This document shows, piece by piece, positions 28,793 to 38,507 of a stretch of 64,000 bases of DNA. The notes beneath the pieces were generated by a model that worked only from the letters and a program-made list of their open reading frames with translations, was not told where the DNA came from and made no database searches. Positions within the stretch are counted from its first letter, which is position 1. Each line of letters starts with the position of its first letter. This stretch comes from Mycolicibacterium phocaicum. GTDB taxonomy: Bacteria; Actinomycetota; Actinomycetes; Mycobacteriales; Mycobacteriaceae. The position numbers were made by a program, and so were the translations under genes. The stretch covers positions 4,774,001 to 4,838,000 of the forward strand of contig NZ_AP022616.1 in assembly GCF_010731115.1 (NCBI RefSeq). The letters are read 5' to 3'.

Positions 28793-29653
28793 GTGAGCAA
28801 CGCAATCGAACGAGTCGGGGTCATCGGGGCCGGGCAGATGGGCGGCGGTATCGCCGAGGTCTGCATCAAGGCAGGCGCGCAGGTCCTGGCGTTCGAGCCG
28901 ACCGAGGCGCTGACCACCGCCGGCCGGGAGCGGATCACCAAGTCGCTGGACAACGCCGTCAAGAAGGGCAAGCTGTCCGAGGCCGACCGCGACGCCGCGC
29001 TGGGTCGCCTGAGCTTCACCAACGACCTGGCCGACATGGCCGACCGGCAGCTCGTCATCGAGGCCATCGTCGAAGACGTCAACGTCAAGGCGAAGGTTTT
29101 TTCTCAGCTTGACGAGATCATCACCGATCCCGACGCGGTGCTGGCGTCGAACACGTCGTCCATCCCGATCATGCGCATCGCCGCCGCGACCAAGAACCCG
29201 AGCCGGGTCCTCGGTCTGCACTTCTTCAACCCGGTGCCGGTGCTGCCCCTGGTCGAGCTCATCTCCTCGGTGACGACCGCCCCCGAAGCCGCCGCGCGCG
29301 TCGAGACTTTCGCCGCCGAGGTGCTGGGCAAGAAGGTCGTGCGGGCGTCCGATCGCTCGGGCTTCGTTGTCAACTTCCTGCTGGTTCCCTACCTGCTGGC
29401 CGCCATCCGGATGGCCGAATCGGGCTTCGCCACCGTCGAGGACATCGACACCGCGGTCGTCGCCGGGTTGTCGCATCCGATGGGCCCACTGAAGCTCGCT
29501 GACCTGGTGGGCCTGGACACCATGAAGCTGATCGCCGACTCGATGTACGACGAGTACAAGGAGCCGCTGTACGCGGCCCCGCCGTTGCTGCTGCGCATGG
29601 TCGAGGCCGGCCAGCTCGGCAAGAAGTCCGGTAAGGGCTTCTACACCTACTGA
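28793..29653 (+). CDS. fadB2: 3-hydroxybutyryl-CoA dehydrogenase
   Basis: The product is 286 aa, the family length. The NAD-binding motif VGVIGAGQMGGGIAEV is at residues 8-23, the catalytic His is in GLHFFNPVPVLPLVE (near 143), and Asn in DRSGFVVNFLLVPY follows. It oxidises 3-hydroxyacyl-CoA to the 3-keto form with NAD(P). The GTG start follows GAGGAGAGG. The order icl1-fadB2-umaA is the same as Rv0467-Rv0469. The upstream terminator suggests partial uncoupling from icl1. Confidence 0.95.
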   Translation: MSNAIERVGVIGAGQMGGGIAEVCIKAGAQVLAFEPTEALTTAGRERITKSLDNAVKKGKLSEADRDAALGRLSFTNDLADMADRQLVIEAIVEDVNVKAKVFSQLDEIITDPDAVLASNTSSIPIMRIAAATKNPSRVLGLHFFNPVPVLPLVELISSVTTAPEAAARVETFAAEVLGKKVVRASDRSGFVVNFLLVPYLLAAIRMAESGFATVEDIDTAVVAGLSHPMGPLKLADLVGLDTMKLIADSMYDEYKEPLYAAPPLLLRMVEAGQLGKKSGKGFYTY

Positions 29654-29794
29654 CAGACGCCGGGTTGGAGCCTGACAGTAATTTTCGTTAACCTTGCGTG
29701 CGGGTTGTTTTTCGCTGGGCCCGTCAGGGCGCGCACGTACGGGTATGTCAGCTGGCTGCAGCACGCGGTCGCGCCGCCCGCCCGGCGAACGTAA

Positions 29795-30691
<897 letters not shown>

Positions 30692-30700
30692 CGCCGAGAC

Positions 30701-30745
30701 AGCAACTTATGCCGCTATTCCTCTTGAATATCGGCATAAGTTGCT
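30701..30745. repeat. Palindrome at the umaA / DUF559 copy 2 junction
   Basis: AGCAACTTATGCCG (30701-30714) pairs perfectly with CGGCATAAGTTGCT (30732-30745). It lies between convergent genes and just touches the last codon of the DUF559 gene. A related half-arm, CGGCAAAAGTTGCT, lies on the other side of the same gene at 31703-31716. Confidence 0.85.
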
Positions 30746-31613
30746 ATTTGGGGGAAGTCGCATGGCATCCGGCAGCTGCTAGGGCGGCCCGCACCCGCTG
30801 AAGTACCTCCGATTGCCGATAGCGCAGTTGATTGCGGCTCACCCGGATGATCGTCCAGCCTTGCGCCGCCAGGAACTCCAGCCGCTCGATGTCCTCCTCA
30901 TGTTGCCGTGCATCGGTCCAGTGCTGCTCCCCGTCGTACTCGATCCCGACCCTCCACTGCGGGTAGCCCATGTCGATACGCCGACGCACGCGGCCCCACT
31001 GATCGACCACCGGTATCTGGGTTTCTGGCCGGGGCAGCCCGGAATGCACGAGCAATAACCGCAACCGCGTTTCCTGCGGAGATTCGGCGCCCGCATCGGC
31101 GACAACGAGGGCGGTCCGCAGGCGCCGGATGCCGCGTGCCCCGGCATAGCGTTCGGCAATCGCCGACACCGCGGTGACCGTGGTGCCGGTGGCGTTCAGC
31201 AGAGCATCGATGCGAATGACGGCAGTCTCGAAAGGCAATCGACGGCCGAGGTCGTAGGCGGTGCGGGCGGGCGTGGTGCATGACATCGCATCAACGACCG
31301 TCAACTCGTCGTCGGTGATCTCGCCGATATGGATGACGATCCGGGATGTCGACGATTGGTAAACGCGGGCCAGCTCGGGCTTTGCGTCGGCCGGCAGCCA
31401 GCGAGTGCCGAAGGCTGCTGCGGCCGAGAGGCCGGCCAGTGTTGCTCGGCGTCCAGACCACAGCCAAGCGGCTACCGCACGGTCATACGCAGTAAGCGTC
31501 AACCCCTTTGGGGCGTAGACGTTTTGGTGGAGTTTCACGAACTTGGTCTGCAGCGCGTGCCGGGTTACCGCACCGCGCGAGAGGGCTTCGGTGCCCACGA
31601 TGATTTCCCGCAC
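30744..31613 (-). CDS. DUF559 / AbiEi-like domain protein (copy 2)
   Basis: The product is 289 aa with a GTG start. The N-terminal region (ALSRGAVTRHALQTKFVKLH, residues about 10-29) is the AbiEi-like winged helix. The C-terminal nuclease-like core is VRRRIDMGYPQWRVGIEYDG followed by EQHWTDARQHEEDIERLEFL. The acidic D...EYDG...QHW pattern matches the third copy at 48755 closely and the first copy less well. It occupies the site of pcaA in M. tuberculosis gene order. Function unknown; no cognate toxin, methylase or immunity gene is adjacent. Confidence 0.82.
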   Translation of the reverse strand: MREIIVGTEALSRGAVTRHALQTKFVKLHQNVYAPKGLTLTAYDRAVAAWLWSGRRATLAGLSAAAAFGTRWLPADAKPELARVYQSSTSRIVIHIGEITDDELTVVDAMSCTTPARTAYDLGRRLPFETAVIRIDALLNATGTTVTAVSAIAERYAGARGIRRLRTALVVADAGAESPQETRLRLLLVHSGLPRPETQIPVVDQWGRVRRRIDMGYPQWRVGIEYDGEQHWTDARQHEEDIERLEFLAAQGWTIIRVSRNQLRYRQSEVLQRVRAALAAAGCHATSPK

Positions 31614-31681
31614 ACCTATACTGACGGTGGAAATCGACGCACGGTTCCATCAATCTCGCGGACGTCGAGACCGAAACTTCT

Positions 31682-31716
31682 GGCGAAGAATTCGCCGGAT
31701 AACGGCAAAAGTTGCT
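31682..31716. repeat. Short palindrome and half-arm upstream of DUF559 copy 2
   Basis: GGCGAAGAATTCGCC (31682-31696) is a perfect hairpin with a 3-nt loop. It is followed by CGGCAAAAGTTGCT (31703-31716), which differs from the right arm of the palindrome on the other side of the gene (30732-30745) at one base. Confidence 0.6.
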
Positions 31717-31725
31717 ATCTCGGCG

Positions 31726-32586
31726 CTATGCGGACTCCAGCCGCTTCTTCTCGGCCTCGACATCGAAATCTGCTGGCGGCCAAGATAGTTCGAGCCGCTC
31801 GAGCGCCTCGATCAGCAGCTCGGTGATGGCCAGCCGGGAGTACCACTTGCGGTTGCAGGGCACGACGTGCCACGGCGCGTAGTCCGTGGAGGTGCGGTCC
31901 AGCACGGCTTGGTAGGCCTCCTGGTACTTGGGCCACAGCAGCCGCTCGTCGATGTCGCCGGGGTTGAACTTCCAGTATTTGTCGGGCCGGTCGAGTCGCT
32001 CGGCGAGCCGCTTCTTCTGCTCGTCGAGCGAAACGAACATCGCCACCTTGATGATCGTCGTCCCCGCGTCGACGAGTTCGCGCTCGAAGGCGTTGATCTC
32101 GTCGTACCGGGCTTCCCACACCGGCGGCGGCACCAGGTTGTGCACCCGCACGATCAGCACGTCCTCGTAGTGCGACCGGTCGAAGACGCCGATGTGCCCG
32201 GCGGTGGGCAGTGCGTTGCGGATGCGCCACAGGTAGTGGTGCGACAGCTCTTCCTCAGTGGGCTTGCCGAAGCTGGAGTATCGAATTCCCTGTGGATTAC
32301 CCGCTCCCACAACATGTTTGACGATGCCGCCCTTGCCGGCGGTGTCCATGCCCTGCAACACCAGCAGGATCGAGCGGGTGTCCCCGGAGCGGCTGCCGGC
32401 GTACAACATCTCCTGCAGTTCGGCGAACCGCTCGTTGCGTTCGGTCTGCAGGTCCGGGGCGTCGGCCTTCTTGCCGCGGAACCCGGGGGTGGCGTCCGGG
32501 TCGATGTCGGCGACCCGCAGGCCGGGTTTGAACTCCAGGTGCTTGTGCGGTTCGTGGGTCCACAACGACGGCAGATCGGAGGTCAC
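31726..32586 (-). CDS. PPK2-family polyphosphate:nucleotide phosphotransferase
   Basis: The product is 286 aa. Walker A LQGMDTAGKGGIVKH is at residues 77-91, Walker B IGVFDRSHYEDV at 132-143, and RPDKYWKFNPGDIDERLLWP is the lid region. It differs from the first PPK2 (10537) in having an N-terminal HEPHKHLEFKPGLRVADID extension, which places it in the related PPK2 subgroup annotated as polyphosphate:ADP/AMP phosphotransferase. It begins 4 nt after the stop of the TetR gene, which implies co-transcription. I know of no equivalent gene at this site in M. tuberculosis. Confidence 0.88.
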   Translation of the reverse strand: MTSDLPSLWTHEPHKHLEFKPGLRVADIDPDATPGFRGKKADAPDLQTERNERFAELQEMLYAGSRSGDTRSILLVLQGMDTAGKGGIVKHVVGAGNPQGIRYSSFGKPTEEELSHHYLWRIRNALPTAGHIGVFDRSHYEDVLIVRVHNLVPPPVWEARYDEINAFERELVDAGTTIIKVAMFVSLDEQKKRLAERLDRPDKYWKFNPGDIDERLLWPKYQEAYQAVLDRTSTDYAPWHVVPCNRKWYSRLAITELLIEALERLELSWPPADFDVEAEKKRLESA

Positions 32587-32590
32587 GCGA

Positions 32591-33295
32591 TCAGTGAAGC
32601 AGATGACTCGGCAGGGCCGGGGACGGATGGGGCTGCGAGTTGAACACCTCGAGCGAGCCGCCGACTTCGACGATGCCGCGCAGCGCGCTCCACGACAACA
32701 TGGTCAGGTAGTCGATGAGCTCCTTGGCCGTCATCCGCGGATTCGACATCCACGAGTGGGTGGCCAGCTGCACGCCGCCGACGGTGTGGAACGCCCAGGC
32801 GTCGACGCCGCCGGTGTCCATGCCGGCATGCGCCATGCGTCGGCGCAGCACGACGGCGAGCATCCGCGCGATGATCTGTTCGGAGTCGGCGATGGCCTTG
32901 CTCTTGCTCGCCGAGCTGTTGGCGAAGACGAACGGATAGATCTCGGGTTCCGCGGCGACGGTGTCGACGTACACGCGGATGATCTCGCGGGTGAGTTCGA
33001 AGCCGTCGAGGTTGGACGACAGCGCCGACGCCATGTTGGGGATCAGCGTGGTTTGCGCGAAGCGCATCATCACCGCGGTCGTGAGATCGTTCTTGTCGAC
33101 GAAGTAGCGGTAGAGCACCGTCTTCGACACGCCGATCTCGGCCGCGATCTCGTCCATGCTGACGTTGCTGCCGCGGCGGCGGACGGCCTCGAGGGTGCCG
33201 TCGACCAGTTCGTTGCGGCGATCGACCTTGTGTTGGTGCCAGCGTCGTTTCCGCCCGTCGGCTTTTGCCGACGAGGGTGCGTTTTGCTGTGCCAC
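32591..33295 (-). CDS. madR: TetR-family regulator MadR (Rv0472c-like)
   Basis: The product is 234 aa. The N-terminal HTH is NVSMDEIAAEIGVSKTVLYRYF (residues about 44-65), followed by a helical ligand-binding domain. Gene order (next to the DUF445 and HbhA genes) and sequence match Rv0472c, described as MadR, an acyl-CoA-responsive regulator of the mycolate desaturase genes desA1/desA2. Here it is co-directional with a PPK2-family gene starting 4 nt after it. It is divergent from the DUF445 gene across 77 nt, where a shared operator would be expected; CTAGGTCCGCTTAATACTACGG is not a clear palindrome. Confidence 0.85.
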   Translation of the reverse strand: MAQQNAPSSAKADGRKRRWHQHKVDRRNELVDGTLEAVRRRGSNVSMDEIAAEIGVSKTVLYRYFVDKNDLTTAVMMRFAQTTLIPNMASALSSNLDGFELTREIIRVYVDTVAAEPEIYPFVFANSSASKSKAIADSEQIIARMLAVVLRRRMAHAGMDTGGVDAWAFHTVGGVQLATHSWMSNPRMTAKELIDYLTMLSWSALRGIVEVGGSLEVFNSQPHPSPALPSHLLH

Positions 33296-33372
33296 GGTCG
33301 CAGTACGTCCATTCCGCTAGGTCCGCTTAATACTACGGGGCGACCACGCCGGGCATACAGGATGATGGAAGG

Positions 33373-34734
33373 GTGGCACACCGACCCAGGCCGGGACCTG
33401 GACCTCATCCGAGGCACCAGGCGTCCCTCGAACCGCACGTCAGCCTCGCGGAGTCGTTTGCCGGCGCCGATCACACGGCCGACGAAGAGCGACGCCGCAA
33501 CCTGCGCCGGATGAAAGCGGTCGCGCTGAGCTTCCTGCTCGGTGCGACGGTGCTGTTTGCGGTGTGTACGTGGTTGCAGGCCCGTGGCGGCGCGTACAGC
33601 TGGACCGGGCCGTGGGTGGGCTATGTGCGGGCCGCCGCGGAGGCCGGCATGGTCGGCGCGCTGGCCGACTGGTTCGCCGTCACCGCGCTGTTCCGTCATC
33701 CGCTGGGCATCCCGATCCCGCACACCGCGATCATTCCGCGCAAGAAGGACCAGCTCGGCGAGGGTCTCGGCACCTTCGTCCGCGAGAACTTCATGTCGCC
33801 GGAGGTGATCGAGACCAAGCTGCGCGACGCCCAGGTGGCCAGCCGGCTGGGCAAGTGGCTGTCGGAGCCGGTGCACGCGGCGCGGGTGGCCGCCGAGGCG
33901 TCGACGGTGCTGCGCGTGCTGGTGGAGCTGCTGCGCGACGAAGACGTCCAGCACGTGCTGGACCGGATGATCGTCAAGCGGATCGCCGAACCGCAGTGGG
34001 GTCCGCCGATCGGCCGGGTCCTGGAGAGCCTGCTGGCGGAGCGGCGACAGGAGGCGCTGCTGCAGCTGCTCGCCGACCGCGCGTTCCAGTGGTCGCTCAA
34101 CGCCGGCGAGATCATCGAGCGGGTCATCGAGCGGGATTCGCCGACATGGTCGCCGCGCTGGGTCGACCACCTCGTGGGCGACCGGATTCACCGCGAGCTG
34201 ATGGACTTCACGGACAAGGTGCGCCGCAACCCCGAGCATGAACTGCGGATGTCGGCGACGAAGTTCCTCTTCGATTTCGCCGACGATCTGCAGAACGACG
34301 AGGACACCATCGCGCGGGCCGAGCGGATCAAGGAGCAGATCCTGGCGCGTGACGAGGTGGCCCGCGCGGCAGAGACGGCGTGGAGCACTGCCAAGCGCAT
34401 CATCCTCGAATCGGTGGACGATCCGTCGTCAGTTTTGCGCACCAGGATTGCAGACTCGGTGGTGCGGATCGGGGAGTCCCTGCGGGACGACGCGGAGCTC
34501 CGGGACAAGGTCGACAACTGGCTCGTCAGGGGCGCAAAACACCTTGTGGCGCAATATGGGACGGAGATCACAGCGATCATCACCGAGACCATCGAGCGCT
34601 GGGACGCCGACGAGGCGAGCCGGCGAATCGAGCTCCATGTGGGCCGTGACCTGCAGTTCATCCGGATCAACGGCACGGTCGTCGGATCGCTGGCGGGCCT
34701 GGTCATCTACACGATCGCGGAGCTTCTCGTCTGA
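33373..34734 (+). CDS. DUF445 family membrane-anchored protein (Rv0473-like)
   Basis: The product is 453 aa. Two short hydrophobic stretches flank the N-terminal DUF445 signature: VALSFLLGATVLFAVCTWL (near 51) and EAGMVGALADWFAVTALFRHPLG (near 91); IPHTAIIPRKKDQLGEGLG follows. The long middle part is helical and charged, and the protein ends in a C-terminal membrane segment (GSLAGLVIYTIAELLV). DUF445 proteins are linked to cell-envelope or Z-ring functions without a firm activity. The GTG start follows GGAAGG. Confidence 0.82.
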   Translation: MAHRPRPGPGPHPRHQASLEPHVSLAESFAGADHTADEERRRNLRRMKAVALSFLLGATVLFAVCTWLQARGGAYSWTGPWVGYVRAAAEAGMVGALADWFAVTALFRHPLGIPIPHTAIIPRKKDQLGEGLGTFVRENFMSPEVIETKLRDAQVASRLGKWLSEPVHAARVAAEASTVLRVLVELLRDEDVQHVLDRMIVKRIAEPQWGPPIGRVLESLLAERRQEALLQLLADRAFQWSLNAGEIIERVIERDSPTWSPRWVDHLVGDRIHRELMDFTDKVRRNPEHELRMSATKFLFDFADDLQNDEDTIARAERIKEQILARDEVARAAETAWSTAKRIILESVDDPSSVLRTRIADSVVRIGESLRDDAELRDKVDNWLVRGAKHLVAQYGTEITAIITETIERWDADEASRRIELHVGRDLQFIRINGTVVGSLAGLVIYTIAELLV

Positions 34735-34740
34735 TCGTGC

Positions 34741-34801
34741 TAGCTGGCGCTTGCTAGCGCTTGCAATAGTTAGCACCCCCTCGTACCGTTGTTTTGGTAC
34801 G
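34741..34801. promoter_or_regulatory. Repeat-rich control region of the XRE regulator gene
   Basis: TAGC and GCTTGC units recur between 34741 and 34774 (TAGCTGGCGCTTGCTAGCGC, then TTGCAATAGTTAGC). They are followed by an inverted repeat CGTACC-N8-GGTACG at 34782-34801. This looks like a multi-site operator for the HTH protein encoded 42 nt downstream. Confidence 0.5.
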
Positions 34802-34842
34802 GACCGCCAACCAAATGCGGTCGACGAAGACAGGGGTACGAC

Positions 34843-35298
34843 GTGGCGCAGGATGCAGATATCGCCGCCGTCATGTCGAATGCAGCCCAGGACATCGGCA
34901 GCTTCATCCGCACCCAGCGGGAGGCTGCGCAGGTCTCGGTCCGCCAGCTCGCTGAGAAGGCGGGCGTCAGCAACCCCTACCTGAGCCAGATCGAGCGTGG
35001 CCTGCGCAAGCCGTCGGCCGATGTGCTGAACCAGATCGCCAAGGCGCTCAGGGTTTCGGCCGAGGTGCTCTACGTACGGGCCGGAATTCTGGAGCCCAGC
35101 GCTGCCGGCGAGGTGCGTGACGCCATCATCGCCGACCTCTCGATCACCGAGCGGCAGAAGCAGGTGCTGCTCGACATCTACACGTCCTTCCGGCAGCAGA
35201 ACGATGCCGAGTCCAAATCGCTTCCTGATCAGCCTGAATTGGAAGCCGCGAGTGAGGAGCAGACAACGACGACTGACACTCACCAAGTAGCGAACTGA
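34843..35298 (+). CDS. XRE-family transcriptional regulator (Rv0474-like)
   Basis: The product is about 151 aa from the GTG at 34843, preceded by AGGGG; an ATG at 34873 is an alternative start. The HTH is [20 protein letters not shown] (residues about 30-49) with the downstream [18 protein letters not shown] helix. The C-terminal tail is acidic and Thr/Gln-rich, ending 34 nt before hbhA, so it is well placed to regulate hbhA and itself, though that is an inference from position. Confidence 0.85.
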   Translation: MAQDADIAAVMSNAAQDIGSFIRTQREAAQVSVRQLAEKAGVSNPYLSQIERGLRKPSADVLNQIAKALRVSAEVLYVRAGILEPSAAGEVRDAIIADLSITERQKQVLLDIYTSFRQQNDAESKSLPDQPELEAASEEQTTTTDTHQVAN

Positions 35299-35332
35299 CC
35301 AACGCAGTACCCCGAGAAAGGAAACAACGAAC

Positions 35333-36013
35333 ATGGCAGAGAACAAAGAGACCAACCAGCCCACCATCGAAGACCTGAAGGCCCCCCTGTTCGCCGCCGT
35401 CGGCGCCGCGGACCTGGCGCTGGCCACCGTCAACGAGATCGTCGCGAGCCTGCGTGAGCGTGCCGAAGAGGCCCGCACCGATGCCAACGCCCGCGTCGAA
35501 GAGGGTCGTGCCCGCCTGACCAAGCTGCAGGAAGAACTGCCGGGTCAGGTTGAGGAACTGCGCGAGAAGTTCAGCACCGAAGAGCTGCGCAAGGCTGCCG
35601 AGACCTACGCCGAGAACGCGCAGAACACCTACAACAAGCTTGTCGAGCGTGGCGAGGCCGCGCTGGAGCGCCTGCGCGCCCAGTCGTCGATCGAGAGCGT
35701 CCGCGAGCGCGTCGAGGACGTCCGTGGCCGTGTCGAGAACTACACCGACCAGGTCACCGAGCTGACCCAGGACGCCCTCGGCAACGTCGCGAGCCAGACC
35801 CGCGCCGTCGGTGAGCGCGCCGCCAAGCTGGTCGGCGTCGAGCTGCCGGAGAAGGAAGAGGCCCCGGCCAAGAAGGCCGCCCCGGCGAAGAAGGCGCCGG
35901 CCGCCAAGAAGGCCCCGGCCAAGGCTGCTGCGACCAAGGCCGCCCCGGCCAAGGCTGCCGCCAAGGCTCCGGCCAAGAAGGCCGCTCCGGCCAAGAAGGT
36001 CACCCAGAAGTAG
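35333..36013 (+). CDS. hbhA: Heparin-binding haemagglutinin HbhA
   Basis: The product is 226 aa. A short hydrophobic start ([17 protein letters not shown], near 17-33) is followed by a long coiled coil (about 35-155) and a Lys/Pro/Ala-rich C-terminal tail (from about 176) made of KKAAPAK and KAPAK repeats, which binds heparan sulfate and is methylated in M. tuberculosis. The ATG follows AAAGGAAAC. HbhA is surface-located and also associated with lipid inclusions. The tail is encoded by slippage-prone DNA, so its repeat number may vary. Confidence 0.96.
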   Translation: MAENKETNQPTIEDLKAPLFAAVGAADLALATVNEIVASLRERAEEARTDANARVEEGRARLTKLQEELPGQVEELREKFSTEELRKAAETYAENAQNTYNKLVERGEAALERLRAQSSIESVRERVEDVRGRVENYTDQVTELTQDALGNVASQTRAVGERAAKLVGVELPEKEEAPAKKAAPAKKAPAAKKAPAKAAATKAAPAKAAAKAPAKKAAPAKKVTQK

Positions 36014-36043
36014 TCAGGTTCGACGTCAGGGACGTAACCCACA

Positions 36044-36049
36044 TAGGCT
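36044..36049 (+). promoter_or_regulatory. -10 element of a leaderless DUF2516 transcript
   Basis: TAGGCT ends 6 nt before the GTG at 36056. It would uncouple this gene from hbhA 42 nt upstream. Confidence 0.55.
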
Positions 36050-36055
36050 GAGGGC

Positions 36056-36340
36056 GTGTACCTCGGAAGCCTGGTGGGTTACGTCCTTTTCGCATTGCAG
36101 ATCGCGGTGCTGGCCACGACCGTTTATGCGTTCGTGCATGCCGCGATGCAGCGGCCGGACGCCTACACGGCGGTCGACAAACTGACCAAGCCGGTGTGGC
36201 TGGCGATCCTGGGCGGCGGTGCCGTCCTGGGCTGGATCATCGGGCCGCCCGTCGGCGCGGCCATCGCGGCCTGCGCCACCGGTGTGTACCTGGTCGACGT
36301 GAAGCCCAAACTCCTTGAGGTCCAAGGGAAATCTCGGTAA
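36056..36340 (+). CDS. DUF2516 family membrane protein (Rv0476-like)
   Basis: The product is 94 aa with two or three membrane segments ([20 protein letters not shown] at 9-28, [15 protein letters not shown] near 47-61 and a weaker third near 66-82) and the conserved DKLTKPVW loop between them. The family is restricted to actinobacteria and has no known activity. It is followed after 3 nt by the DUF2599 gene, forming a compact operon up to deoC. Confidence 0.78.
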   Translation: MYLGSLVGYVLFALQIAVLATTVYAFVHAAMQRPDAYTAVDKLTKPVWLAILGGGAVLGWIIGPPVGAAIAACATGVYLVDVKPKLLEVQGKSR

Positions 36341-36343
36341 TCG

Positions 36344-36772
36344 GTGCGCTCGATCTGGTGCGGGGTGCTGGCTGCCGTTGCGTTGACGCTGGCTCCGGCG
36401 CCGCTGTCCACAGCTGATCCCGGCGAACCCATTCCACAACCCGCCCCGGCGCCGCCCTACATCGACCACACCCGGTGGACGCAGTGGGACGGTTCGAAAA
36501 GCCTGCGGGTGTATCCGACGTGGGCCGGCCGGCGCGCGTCCGGCCTGGGCGCCACGCAGCCGGGAGACGAGGCCTGGTCCGAGGTCTTGAACCTTGCCCC
36601 CGACGCCGACACCCCCGGCATGCGCGCCCAGTTCATGTGCCACTGGTATTTCGCCGAAGCGGGCGCGCCCGGCAAGACCAGCTGGAATCTCGAGCCGTGG
36701 CGCCCGGTGGTCGACGACAACCAGATGGTGAGAGCACGTTGCAATCCCGGTGGCGCAGAGGAGCCGTTCTGA
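36344..36772 (+). CDS. Secreted DUF2599 family protein (Rv0477-like)
   Basis: The product is 142 aa. The signal peptide covers about residues 1-24 ([17 protein letters not shown]). The mature part begins after a Pro-rich stretch with [20 protein letters not shown], the DUF2599 signature, and has one Cys pair (FMCHWYF, RARCNPG). It is exported but its function is unknown. The stop codon overlaps the deoC ATG by one base (TGATG at 36770-36774). Confidence 0.8.
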   Translation: MRSIWCGVLAAVALTLAPAPLSTADPGEPIPQPAPAPPYIDHTRWTQWDGSKSLRVYPTWAGRRASGLGATQPGDEAWSEVLNLAPDADTPGMRAQFMCHWYFAEAGAPGKTSWNLEPWRPVVDDNQMVRARCNPGGAEEPF

Positions 36773-37452
36773 TGAGTTGGACCCGCCAGCAGGTGGCCGC
36801 ACTGGTCGACCACACCTTGCTGAAGCCCGAGGCGACCGCCGCCGACGTGGCGAGCCTGTGCTGGGAGGCCGCCGATCTGGGGGTGTGCGCGGTCTGTGTG
36901 TCACCGTCGATGCTCGGCGCGGTCGAGGTGCCCGAGCGGGTCAAGATCGCGACCGTCGTGGGATTCCCGTCGGGCAAGCATGATTCGCAGATCAAGGCGC
37001 GCGAGGCCGCGTTGTCGGTCGTCGGGTCCGACGGCCGGCGCGGTGCCGACGAGGTCGACATGGTGATCGACGTGGGCGCCGCCATCGCCGGCGACATCTC
37101 GGCGGTGTTCGCCGATATTTCCGCGGTCCGCGGGGCCGCGCCGATGGCGGTGCTGAAGGTGATCGTGGAATCCGCGGCGCTGCTGAACATGGCCGGCGCG
37201 CCGACGCTGGCCGACGTCTGCCGTGCGGCCGCCGACGCCGGCGCCGATTTCGTGAAGACCTCCACCGGTTTCCACCCGGCGGGTGGTGCGTCCGTGCAGG
37301 CCGTGGAGATCATGGCCCAGACCGTCCCGGCGCTGGGTATCAAGGCCAGCGGCGGTATCCGTGCGGCCGCAGACGCCGTCGCGCTGCTGGACGCCGGCGC
37401 CACCCGGCTCGGCCTGTCCGGTACCCGCGCCGTCCTCGACGGGCTCAACTAG
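36772..37452 (+). CDS. deoC: Deoxyribose-phosphate aldolase
   Basis: This enzyme cleaves 2-deoxyribose 5-phosphate to glyceraldehyde 3-phosphate and acetaldehyde in nucleoside catabolism. The product is 226 aa and a class I aldolase: the Schiff-base Lys162 is in DFVKTSTGF and the second active-site Lys is in GIKASGGIR near 190. The ATG at 36772 overlaps the preceding stop, so translation is coupled. The gene ends directly at a palindrome. Confidence 0.95.
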   Translation: MSWTRQQVAALVDHTLLKPEATAADVASLCWEAADLGVCAVCVSPSMLGAVEVPERVKIATVVGFPSGKHDSQIKAREAALSVVGSDGRRGADEVDMVIDVGAAIAGDISAVFADISAVRGAAPMAVLKVIVESAALLNMAGAPTLADVCRAAADAGADFVKTSTGFHPAGGASVQAVEIMAQTVPALGIKASGGIRAAADAVALLDAGATRLGLSGTRAVLDGLN

Positions 37453-37453
37453 G

Positions 37454-37502
37454 GATTTGTGCACGATTCTCCGCGGTCACCGCGGAAAATCGTGCACAAA
37501 TC
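37454..37502. repeat. Intergenic palindrome, GATTTGTGCACG family (copy 2)
   Basis: GATTTGTGCACGATTCTCCG (37454-37473, continuing CGG) pairs with the mirrored right arm at 37480-37502, apart from a 3-base inner mismatch. It is nearly the same sequence as 12315-12366 and again separates convergent genes (deoC and the DUF2993 gene). Confidence 0.85.
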
Positions 37503-37520
37503 GCTGGGGTCAGCGGGGGA

Positions 37521-38507
37521 TCAGAGGCCGGAGAAGCAGGTGTCCTGCTGGCCCAGCGGGATGGTCGCGTTCTTGGTGCCGAACTTCGCGGTCACGCCGG
37601 TACCGGTCACCTGCAGGGCCTCCGGGCGGATGCCCATCGGGTAATCCTTGGTCAGCTGCGACGCGAACAGGTCCAGCGCCGGCTGGATCGACTCGCGCGG
37701 CAGCAGGAAGCCCAAGCCGGTGAGCTGCTCCACCTTGAGCGAGATGGTGCCGTCGGACAGCGTCGGCTTGGCCACGATCTGGGTCATCGGCGCGTCCAGC
37801 ACGATGGTGCCCGACGACGGGTCGGTGGTGACGTCGGAGACCAGGCCACCCAGCACCGGGACGGTGTCGGCGATGGTCTGCTTGATGCCGTCGGCCGACC
37901 AGGTGACGGTCGCATCGAGGGACCCGATGGTGCCGGCCGACTTCGCCGTCTTGTCGAGCTTGACGTCATCGATGTTGATCTGGGCCTTCATGCCCTTGGC
38001 GAACCGGAGCTGGTTGCCGGCCGTGGTGACCGTGATGTGGTCGTAGTGCTTGTTGGCGACCTGCCACAGGAACGGGGTCGCGCCGAACTGCACGTCGACC
38101 TTGTCCTGGACGACGCACTGGACGGATTGCGACACGACGCTGTTGCCGCGGCTGCGCGCGTAGAACTCGCCGCCGACCACACCGGCCGCCGACAGCGCGA
38201 GGGCGATGACGATGATCAGGATCAGCGACATCGGGTCGCGCAGCAGCTCCATGACGCCGCGGCGCTTCTTTGGCGGATCGGTGGCGGGTACCTGCTGCGG
38301 GGCCGGATACGACGTCGGTGGGACGTCGGCGCCGTAGGCGGCCGCGGCGGGCGCGGCGGCGCCGTAGGCGGGTGGCACGTCGGCGGCCGGTGCCGGTTGG
38401 TCGGCGGCCGTCAGCACCTCGGTGGGCTGGGCACCCGGAGCCTCCGGCGCGGGCTCGGCAGATGGTGCGGCGTCCTCATTGGCGGGGCGGGCCCAGGGGT
38501 CAGTCAC
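37521..38507 (-). CDS. DUF2993 (LmeA-like) lipid-binding membrane protein (Rv0479c-like)
   Basis: The product is 328 aa. A cytoplasmic, Ala/Pro-rich N-terminus (1-80) precedes a basic KKRRG and one membrane helix (LILIIVIALALSAAGVVGG, about 94-112). The rest is an extracytoplasmic DUF2993 domain (about 115-320), the fold of LmeA-type phospholipid-binding proteins, ending QQDTCFSGL. It is probably involved in envelope lipid handling. Its ATG overlaps the stop of the nitrilase gene (ATGA). Confidence 0.78.
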   Translation of the reverse strand: MTDPWARPANEDAAPSAEPAPEAPGAQPTEVLTAADQPAPAADVPPAYGAAAPAAAAYGADVPPTSYPAPQQVPATDPPKKRRGVMELLRDPMSLILIIVIALALSAAGVVGGEFYARSRGNSVVSQSVQCVVQDKVDVQFGATPFLWQVANKHYDHITVTTAGNQLRFAKGMKAQINIDDVKLDKTAKSAGTIGSLDATVTWSADGIKQTIADTVPVLGGLVSDVTTDPSSGTIVLDAPMTQIVAKPTLSDGTISLKVEQLTGLGFLLPRESIQPALDLFASQLTKDYPMGIRPEALQVTGTGVTAKFGTKNATIPLGQQDTCFSGL

